A program made the position numbers and the translations under genes. Positions 14,501 to 18,891 of a DNA stretch of 18,891 bases are shown piece after piece. Each line of letters opens with the position of its first letter. The first letter of the stretch is position 1. Source of the DNA: Candidatus Omnitrophota bacterium (lineage in GTDB: Bacteria > Omnitrophota > Gorgyraeia > Duberdicusellales > 4484-171); contig JAFGHG010000053.1 in the NCBI GenBank assembly GCA_016939345.1, forward strand, positions 1 through 18,891. Reading direction: 5' to 3'. A model generated the notes under the pieces. It was given only the letters and a program-made list of their open reading frames with translations, had not been told where the DNA came from and made no database searches.

Positions 14501-15193
14501 CTATTTTAATTTCAGCGGCTTAAAGCAAATAAACCAATCAAGGCACTTAATACCTTCTTTTGCCGCGCCTTCAACTCGTTCTTTAGCAGTGCCACAGCTT
14601 CCCGGCGGCGGAACAATAACATCATCTCCTGGCTGCCAATCGGCAGGGGTAGCAACATTATGCTTATCAACCGTCTGCATTGAAATAAGCATCCGCTTAA
14701 TCTCCTCAAAATTCCTGCCGGTCGACAAAGGGTAATACATAAGAGCCCTCACTTTAGCCTGCGGGTCCATGAAAAATACGGCCCGGACTGCGCTGACATT
14801 ACTCTCGCAAGGCTGGATCATGCCGAATTTTCTGGCCACATCCATGGTCAAGTCAGCTATAACAGGAAAATTAACCTCTACCTTCTTCATTCCCTTGTAT
14901 TCAATCTTTTCCTTAATAGTTCTCAACCAGGCAATATGGCTGTAATGGCTGTCGATTGAAAGGCCTATAAGCTTACAATTCAAAGCTTCAAATTCTTTTT
15001 CCATTGCAGCAAAGGTCATAAACTCGGTTGTACAAACTGGGGTAAAGTCAGCCGGATGGCTGAATAAAATTACCCATTTGCCCTTATAGTCTTCAGGAAA
15101 CTTAATGCGGCCTTGGGTCGTATCTGCTTCAAATGAAGGGGCGACTTCACCGATTACCGGCATGTGTGTTCTTGTGCAACAGTTCTGCTCCAT
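14501..15193 (-). CDS. Peroxiredoxin (Prx6/archaeal thioredoxin peroxidase type)
   Basis: The 230-residue product reduces hydrogen peroxide and organic peroxides in the cytoplasm. The start at 15193 is fixed by GGAGG 8-9 bases upstream; a longer frame to 15247 has no ribosome site. The peroxidatic cysteine is C54 in HPADFTPVCTTEF. SAVRAVFFMDP and the long C-terminal extension GDDVIVPPPGS place it with the Prx6-like class. The C-terminal KCLDWFICFK carries a CX5C cysteine pair, as in archaeal thioredoxin peroxidases where these act in resolution. An extra N-terminal CC pair (C5, C6) is less usual. It follows the broken desulforedoxin gene in an oxidative-stress operon. Confidence 0.95.
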   Translation of the reverse strand: MEQNCCTRTHMPVIGEVAPSFEADTTQGRIKFPEDYKGKWVILFSHPADFTPVCTTEFMTFAAMEKEFEALNCKLIGLSIDSHYSHIAWLRTIKEKIEYKGMKKVEVNFPVIADLTMDVARKFGMIQPCESNVSAVRAVFFMDPQAKVRALMYYPLSTGRNFEEIKRMLISMQTVDKHNVATPADWQPGDDVIVPPPGSCGTAKERVEGAAKEGIKCLDWFICFKPLKLK

Positions 15194-15219
15194 TTTTTTT
15201 CCTCCTTTTCTATTTATTT

Positions 15220-15342
15220 TTATATCTTTCTCATCGATTCCTGACATCAGATCAGCTATCCACCGCCAGTTTCTTTAACCTCAACTGTATTAACGCAAAT
15301 CTCACATTTATAAATTTCTCCTGCCTTTTTTACTTTTACCAT
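15220..15342 (-). pseudogene. Broken desulforedoxin-type [FeS4] protein gene
   Basis: From the ATG at 15342 the frame reads MVKVKKAGEIYKCEIC, then VNTVEVKETGGG, and stops at TAG (15256-15258), giving only 28 residues. This is the start of a desulforedoxin or desulfoferrodoxin N-terminal domain, with the first CxxC (C13, C16). If both stops are read through, the frame continues [stop]LI[stop]CQESMRKI and ends at TAA (15220-15222), 40 codons in all. That lines up with the family ending GGG-E-L-I-C-C-G-x-P-M. TAG replaces GAG, and TGA replaces the first cysteine codon of the CC pair. The gene sits 15 bases after the two-TM protein gene and before peroxiredoxin. Selenocysteine at TGA is conceivable, but the TAG argues for decay. 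Confidence 0.65.
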
Positions 15343-15357
15343 ACTCTAATCCTGCTT

Positions 15358-16101
15358 TTATTTGACCTCTACAGAAGCATTGACATCAAAGGGGTTTGTG
15401 CGCATTGCCAAAGAAAATAAATAGGGGTAATCCTGTTTAAGATGCTTCATGTAATCAAGCCACTGCACTATTAACTGTTGATAGGCCCGTTTTATATCAC
15501 CCGATAAATGCTTATAATCGCTATCCGGCAACTTTGATATATCTTTACGGTGAGCAAGCTCGTCGGTTAAATGAAAAACAGCCCATAAGAGTTCGGTGAA
15601 CGACTCGTGCTCCAGCAAATTAGGGTTTTCCAGCAAACTAAGCATAAACGGTCTCTTGCCTACTAAAAAAGCTTTTACCTCAGCAAGGTTGCCGGTTTTA
15701 CTGTCAAGATCAGAAGCGTGATCTTTTACGGCCTTACGGCCTGCAGCAAATTCTTTGTCGCTCCAATCTTTGGTAATGACAAGATTTTTAGCTATCTGAG
15801 TAAGCCCCTGGTCGAATTGTGAAAACCTTTTTAAAAGCTCTGTGCCGACTTCGCTAAAAAAAGTACCGATAACCATATTTAGTTTATTAAGAACAGCCTG
15901 TTTATCTCTGTATTCAAGCAAGCGGTGCAGGACCATTGTCACGATCAGGACATCCAGAAACAAAAAGCCGATATCACCGATCAAGTAAAGAAAGATGTGG
16001 TGCGCATCGTGGAATATTGAATAATGCAAAAGATAAAAAGCTATGGAGAGCCCGATGAGCAGAACCCCAAGCGTTACCTGCCAATTAAAAAATTTTTTCA
16101 T
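15358..16101 (-). CDS. Conserved two-TM membrane protein of the oxidative-stress operon
   Basis: The 247-residue protein has two N-terminal membrane helices (VTLGVLLIGLSIAFYLLHY and IFLYLIGDIGFLFLDVLIVT) with HDAHH between them. A large helical cytoplasmic part of about 185 residues follows. The segment HRLLEYRDKQAVLNKLNMVI and then GTFFSEVGTELL is the part I recall as conserved in other bacteria, without known function. The ribosome site GAGGAGGG before the ATG is strong. The broken desulforedoxin and peroxiredoxin genes follow closely, and a Fur/PerR-like box lies 35-49 bases upstream, so it may be induced by peroxide or iron limitation. The histidines between the helices could bind metal, which is speculative. 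Confidence 0.82.
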   Translation of the reverse strand: MKKFFNWQVTLGVLLIGLSIAFYLLHYSIFHDAHHIFLYLIGDIGFLFLDVLIVTMVLHRLLEYRDKQAVLNKLNMVIGTFFSEVGTELLKRFSQFDQGLTQIAKNLVITKDWSDKEFAAGRKAVKDHASDLDSKTGNLAEVKAFLVGKRPFMLSLLENPNLLEHESFTELLWAVFHLTDELAHRKDISKLPDSDYKHLSGDIKRAYQQLIVQWLDYMKHLKQDYPYLFSLAMRTNPFDVNASVEVK

Positions 16102-16135
16102 TAAATTTCCCTCCTCTGTTAATAAGATGCCTGGT

Positions 16136-16150
16136 TAATAATAATTAAAA
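16136..16150. promoter_or_regulatory. Weak third Fur/PerR-like box
   Basis: TAATAATAATTAAAA agrees at 11 of its first 12 bases with the box in the regulator promoter, and lies 35-49 bases before the two-TM gene that heads the peroxiredoxin operon. The right arm is a poor match, so it is less certain than the other two. Confidence 0.35.
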
Positions 16151-16155
16151 AACTA

Positions 16156-16281
16156 TTATCTTGTTATGATGCACAAGCATCTGCATTGCCTGGGCCAAAA
16201 GCAGCTAAAACCAAGGACAACCATAGCGCTGCCCGCAAAACTTAATATAAAATCTAATATTTTTTGAGTAAATCTTTTCAT
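16156..16281 (-). CDS. Possible small cysteine-rich membrane protein
   Basis: A 41-codon frame from the ATG at 16281 encodes one hydrophobic segment (ILDFILSFAGSAMVVLGF) after a basic start MKRFTQK, then a cysteine-rich tail (CFWPRQCRCLC). The layout is plausible for a small membrane protein, but there is no ribosome site or clear promoter. It lies in a region without other genes. Confidence 0.25.
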   Translation of the reverse strand: MKRFTQKILDFILSFAGSAMVVLGFSCFWPRQCRCLCIITR

Positions 16282-16416
16282 TATGGATACCAAAGAAGAC
16301 TCAAAAAAAAATCAATACCTGCCTGAAGATCCCGGCAGATCATGCCTGTGAAACAGGATGGATAATTGGGATTACCTCGAACATATCTGTTTCCAGATGA
16401 GCATCATTGTACCATG

Positions 16417-16452
16417 AAAAAACGGGGCGCCCAAACATAATTGAGCACCCCG
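16417..16452 (-). terminator. Strong rho-independent terminator of the ferritin gene
   Basis: On the minus strand CGGGGTGC pairs with GCGCCCCG (16445-16452 with 16423-16430, one G-U pair) around a 14-base loop and is followed by six T. It starts 12 bases after the ferritin stop, so the ferritin is a single-gene unit. Confidence 0.88.
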
Positions 16453-16464
16453 CATTCTTTTATC

Positions 16465-17016
16465 TTATTTAAGAAACTTTCCCACAAATGGAGATGTTTC
16501 CCCGCGACGAAGGAAATGTCCTGAAGGCCCTTCACCTAGGAATTCAGAAAACCAGGATTCATGCTCGATTTCTTCGTTTAAAATTGCTAAGGTTAAATCA
16601 TAGGTGCGGTGATCTTTACCAGCGGTCATATCACAGATCTCAGTATAACCCTGCACAGCACAACGCTCAGCTGCGACAAGCACTTTAAGTATCTCCTTGG
16701 CGCTCTGAGGATTCTTGGGTAAATTTGCCGGTGGACATGCTGACATATCATGAAACTCTTTCATGCAGTTTGGAAGTGAACCGCCGAGTTCATATATGCG
16801 AGGCATTAACGCTTCAAAATGATTCCTATCCTCAATCCGTGCGGTTTCGGCGATTTCCTTGATGCCCTCTCCTTCCAGACCAATAAGATTTGCCCGCAGA
16901 ATAGTGTAATAGTAATAAGTTGTTAATTCTGCCGAGGCATTCTTAACCAGCAGTTTTAACAACTTATCCAAATCGACCCCAGACTTTTTTACCATCTCAA
17001 TTGCTACTTTTGCCAT
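16465..17016 (-). CDS. Dps-like ferritin (DPSL / thioferritin type)
   Basis: The 183-residue protein is a four-helix ferritin-like oxidoreductase that should assemble into a shell, oxidise Fe(II) with peroxide and protect DNA. The start at 17016 has GGAGG just upstream; a longer frame to 17070 has none at the right distance. Diiron ligand candidates are E30 (SAELTTYYYY), E62 and H66 (IEDRNHF), E117 (AAERC), E148/E149 and H152 (NEEIEHE). Cysteines near the site (C84, C94, C119, C128) fit the Dps-like proteins of archaea and anaerobes that carry a cysteine pair. A perfect 7-1-7 palindrome lies in its promoter region, next to a Fur/PerR gene, and a strong terminator follows. Confidence 0.92.
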   Translation of the reverse strand: MAKVAIEMVKKSGVDLDKLLKLLVKNASAELTTYYYYTILRANLIGLEGEGIKEIAETARIEDRNHFEALMPRIYELGGSLPNCMKEFHDMSACPPANLPKNPQSAKEILKVLVAAERCAVQGYTEICDMTAGKDHRTYDLTLAILNEEIEHESWFSEFLGEGPSGHFLRRGETSPFVGKFLK

Positions 17017-17126
17017 TTTGACTTCCTCCTTTTTTGTCTTTATTTTTTGTGAAATTAAACATATCCTCATTCCCGACGATTTTTATTTCTTTACCACCTC
17101 CTTTATAATTTCGTACATTTACTATT

Positions 17127-17141
17127 TAGTAATCATTACTA
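17127..17141. promoter_or_regulatory. Perfect Fur/PerR-type box before the ferritin gene
   Basis: TAGTAATCATTACTA is a perfect 7-1-7 inverted repeat, the geometry of PerR boxes. On the minus strand it lies between a possible -35 TTGCCC (17148-17153) and -10 TACTAA (17126-17131), 16 bases apart, so bound regulator would block the promoter. Confidence 0.7.
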
Positions 17142-17160
17142 TTGCTTGGGCAAAAAATAT

Positions 17161-17601
17161 TCATTTGATTCTGCATTTAGAGCAGATTCCTTCCAATACA
17201 ACTTTTTTACTTGTAACAGTTCCATGTTTCTGTACTTTAGCCGGTACAGGGATATCATTGTAGGATTCGTTTTCAAAATCAAAAATCGTATGACATTTAA
17301 TACACCTGAAGTGATGATGCTGGTGCAGATTGGGCTCAAAACGTTTTTGTTCACCATATCCTTCTACCAGACTAACAATGCCCATTTCGGTAAATGAAAG
17401 TAGTGTACGGTACACCGTATCAAAGGAGATATTATTCAAATTTTTACGTGTTCTCTTATATAAAGCATCAGCAGTAGGATGGTCCTTGGCTTTAATAAGC
17501 TCATCATAGATCACCCGCCTTTGAGGGGTTATCTTTAAGCCATGTTCAGCGCATTTATCATAAAAAAACTGGGTTAAATTCTGTCTTTTTTCTAATTTCA
17601 T
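17161..17601 (-). CDS. Fur family regulator, PerR-like
   Basis: The 146-residue protein has a winged-helix DNA-binding part (KITPQRRVIYDELIKAKDHP, SFDTVYRTLLSFTEMGIV), the histidine-rich hinge HQHHHFRCIKC, and two zinc cysteine pairs (CIKC and CSKC). These are features of the Fur/PerR/Zur family. The setting beside Dps-like ferritin and peroxiredoxin favours a peroxide sensor (PerR) over an iron sensor, but sequence alone cannot decide. Its promoter carries a copy of the ferritin box, so it probably controls itself. The ATG lies only 6 bases after the -10, so the mRNA would be leaderless. Confidence 0.92.
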   Translation of the reverse strand: MKLEKRQNLTQFFYDKCAEHGLKITPQRRVIYDELIKAKDHPTADALYKRTRKNLNNISFDTVYRTLLSFTEMGIVSLVEGYGEQKRFEPNLHQHHHFRCIKCHTIFDFENESYNDIPVPAKVQKHGTVTSKKVVLEGICSKCRIK

Positions 17602-17607
17602 TTGAAT

Positions 17608-17636
17608 ACTATATCGTAATGATTATTATTTGTCAA
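17608..17636 (-). promoter_or_regulatory. Consensus promoter of the Fur-family gene with embedded operator
   Basis: TTGACA (17631-17636), exactly 17 bases, then TATAGT (17608-17613), with the ATG 6 bases further on. The box TAATAATCATTACGA (minus strand, 17614-17628) fills the spacer and matches the ferritin box at 13 of 15 bases, so bound regulator would shut off its own promoter. Confidence 0.75.
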
Positions 17637-17714
17637 GAAAAATTTTTTTAATCCCGCTGCCCTATAACTTGGTCGAAAAATTAGTGTCCTCTTTCCGGAA
17701 CTCCTGCTCCTATA

Positions 17715-17735
17715 GGGATTTTTTAAAAAAATCCC
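17715..17735. repeat. 21-base palindrome in the gap before the regulator
   Basis: GGGATTTTTT (17715-17724), one A, and AAAAAATCCC (17726-17735) are perfect arms. The gap otherwise holds no gene. It could be a terminator of the surface-protein gene on the minus strand, though T's are inside the stem rather than after it, or a REP-like palindromic unit. Confidence 0.5.
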
Positions 17736-17848
17736 CTACTGGCTTTGTTTGATACTATTAGTTATGATAGTGAGGAATTAAGTCAAGTTGCAGATTAAAG
17801 GGCTTGCCAGAATATAACCTCTGTCAATTATTCTTAAAACATTCCTCT

Positions 17849-18853
17849 TTACTCAGCCCTAAAACTAATATAGCCTAAGAGCGGGTTGTTACATTGAACT
17901 GTCATTGTATCCCAACCACTTTGTTTGTGACAACCCACATTGCGACAGTTATTCCTTGCTTGTTGAGGCAAAGCATCCCAGTTGCAATCATTTGCCCAGG
18001 TTGCTAAACATGTGGATTGCAGAGTCAAAACAGTATTATTTCCATCATTAGAAGGTGCTCCCGGCACACACATACTAGCATATACAGGCGTATTAGCACC
18101 GCCAAATTCAATCCAGTCAGATCCATTGCAATATTGCATACGGTCATTATTGTATCGCATTGTGCCAGCTTTATCTGGACCACAATTATCGGTGACATCG
18201 GATATTTTTACTCCTCCATCAACATCAAGTTTAGACTGTGGCGTAACTACGCCAATACCCACATCACCATTGCTGCTAATCCTTGCCCGTTCAGCCCATG
18301 AATCATTGCTATCCCTTGTTGTAAAAGTAATCGCTGCTCGCACTTTACTTCCGCTTAAGCTTTCAACCCTGCCGCCGATGGCAGCAGCATCTTTTGTAAA
18401 AGCACCATTTACATAACCACCATAGCCAACCCCTCCTAAACTGTCGCCAATTTCTACAACACTGGGATTTCCTGCGCCATCGTTTCTGGCTTTACGGAAA
18501 AAAACATCAGGACCGGCATCAACGCTTCCAATCTCATCAATGAATATCGCTGATTTATGCTCTAAAGCATAAACACGCATCATCCTGCCTTGAGTATCTG
18601 AGGTGCCGATTCCAACGTTTCCTTCTACCACTAAATCAGTATCGTCGGATATCTCATTCGTACAGCTTCCCGGTGCCCAGCAATACTCGACAGGCTTATA
18701 ATATTCTTCTCCAATGGCTAGGCGTTTCGAACGCAGTTCACTATAGACCCCAAAAGGAGCAGGATAATAGGTGCTTAAAGTAAGCGATTCCTGAGAATAA
18801 ACAGATAATCCTATAAATGCAAAAAAATGACTTAAGAAAATGATTCTTTTCAT
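17849..18853 (-). CDS. Secreted surface protein of Omnitrophota type with GIG repeats
   Basis: The 334-residue protein has a signal peptide (MKRIIFLSHFFAFIGLSVYS) and the mature start QESLTLSTYYPAPFGVYSEL, which I associate with surface proteins of Omnitrophota. Two repeats follow, LVVEGNVGIGTS (74-85) and RISSNGDVGIG (191-201) with TPQSKLDVDGG, as in tail-fibre-like and adhesin proteins. Next comes a segment NCGPDKAGTMRYNNDRMQYC, then a cysteine-rich C-terminus (CVPGAP, DCNWDALPQQ, NCRNVGCHK, VQCNN) that probably forms disulfides outside the cytoplasm. AAGGAG is 6 bases before the ATG. Its likely role is at the cell surface; no enzyme motif is present. Confidence 0.82.
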   Translation of the reverse strand: MKRIIFLSHFFAFIGLSVYSQESLTLSTYYPAPFGVYSELRSKRLAIGEEYYKPVEYCWAPGSCTNEISDDTDLVVEGNVGIGTSDTQGRMMRVYALEHKSAIFIDEIGSVDAGPDVFFRKARNDGAGNPSVVEIGDSLGGVGYGGYVNGAFTKDAAAIGGRVESLSGSKVRAAITFTTRDSNDSWAERARISSNGDVGIGVVTPQSKLDVDGGVKISDVTDNCGPDKAGTMRYNNDRMQYCNGSDWIEFGGANTPVYASMCVPGAPSNDGNNTVLTLQSTCLATWANDCNWDALPQQARNNCRNVGCHKQSGWDTMTVQCNNPLLGYISFRAE

Positions 18854-18891
18854 AAAAAACTCCTTTCTTAATCTAAAACCAGCTTCTATGA

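Larger units (their letters stand above)
16102..16464. other. Long intergenic region between the ferritin and the two-TM gene
   Basis: This gap holds, from right to left, the ferritin terminator, about 130 bases with no recognised feature except a small CCTGT/ACAGG hairpin near 16345, a possible small membrane ORF, and a Fur-like box. Confidence 0.6.

Noticed and set aside
15194..15247. Longer start of the peroxiredoxin
   Set aside because: No ribosome site; the ATG at 15193 has GGAGG. The extra region overlaps the desulforedoxin remnant in another frame.
15220..15258. Genome-wide stop-codon reassignment to explain the desulforedoxin frame
   Set aside because: Other genes in the window end normally at TAG and TGA, so a changed code is excluded; only local recoding or decay remains.
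17017..17070. Longer start of the ferritin
   Set aside because: GGAGG fits the ATG at 17016, and the extension residues are not family-like.
17982..18416. Plus-strand frame opposite the surface protein
   Set aside because: Antisense shadow; composition and lack of motifs argue against coding.

Overview
The window looks like chromosomal DNA of an uncultured Gram-negative bacterium, most likely of the Omnitrophota (Candidatus Omnitrophica) lineage. The basis is moderate GC with A/T-rich intergenic gaps, several conserved but uncharacterised small proteins known from candidate phyla and archaea, and the secreted protein at the right end, whose mature N-terminus (LTLSTYYPAPFGVYSELRS) I associate with Omnitrophota surface proteins. 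I see no tRNA, rRNA, CRISPR array, integrase or transposase.

Left part (1-7.5 kb): an ABC-transporter ATPase cut by the window edge; a small STAS-like protein with its own promoter; a tight three-gene minus-strand operon (secreted degenerate metallo-beta-lactamase-like protein, a protein with two kinase-like halves, and a radical SAM protein with a C-terminal helix-hairpin-helix); a secreted glutaredoxin-like/MshK-PilP-like fusion; a two-TM membrane protein; and a small exported protein.

Middle (7.5-14.4 kb): a minus-strand series of a secreted metallophosphoesterase with a LamG-like domain, a CxxC-x17-CxxC zinc protein, a phage-type metallopeptidase, and a DUF5674 gene translationally coupled to a small helical partner. 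That last pair has its own near-consensus promoter and a palindrome in its leader. Then come a PilZ protein whose 3' end overlaps a convergent HhH-GPD DNA glycosylase gene, a SemiSWEET transporter, a class 3 lipase, and a conserved 169-residue orphan.

Right part (14.5-17.6 kb) is an oxidative-stress locus: a Fur/PerR regulator, a Dps-like ferritin, a two-TM protein, a broken desulforedoxin gene and a peroxiredoxin. Matching palindromic boxes lie inside the regulator promoter (which appears to give a leaderless mRNA) and before the ferritin, and a weaker copy lies before the operon that ends in peroxiredoxin. This suggests one small peroxide/iron regulon. The window ends with a secreted surface protein.

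The most interesting signals are the desulforedoxin remnant with two in-frame stops, the self-contained DUF5674 pair, the double kinase-like protein with its secreted partner, and the thioredoxin-fold/pilus-domain fusion. All function calls come from reading motifs; no database search was possible.
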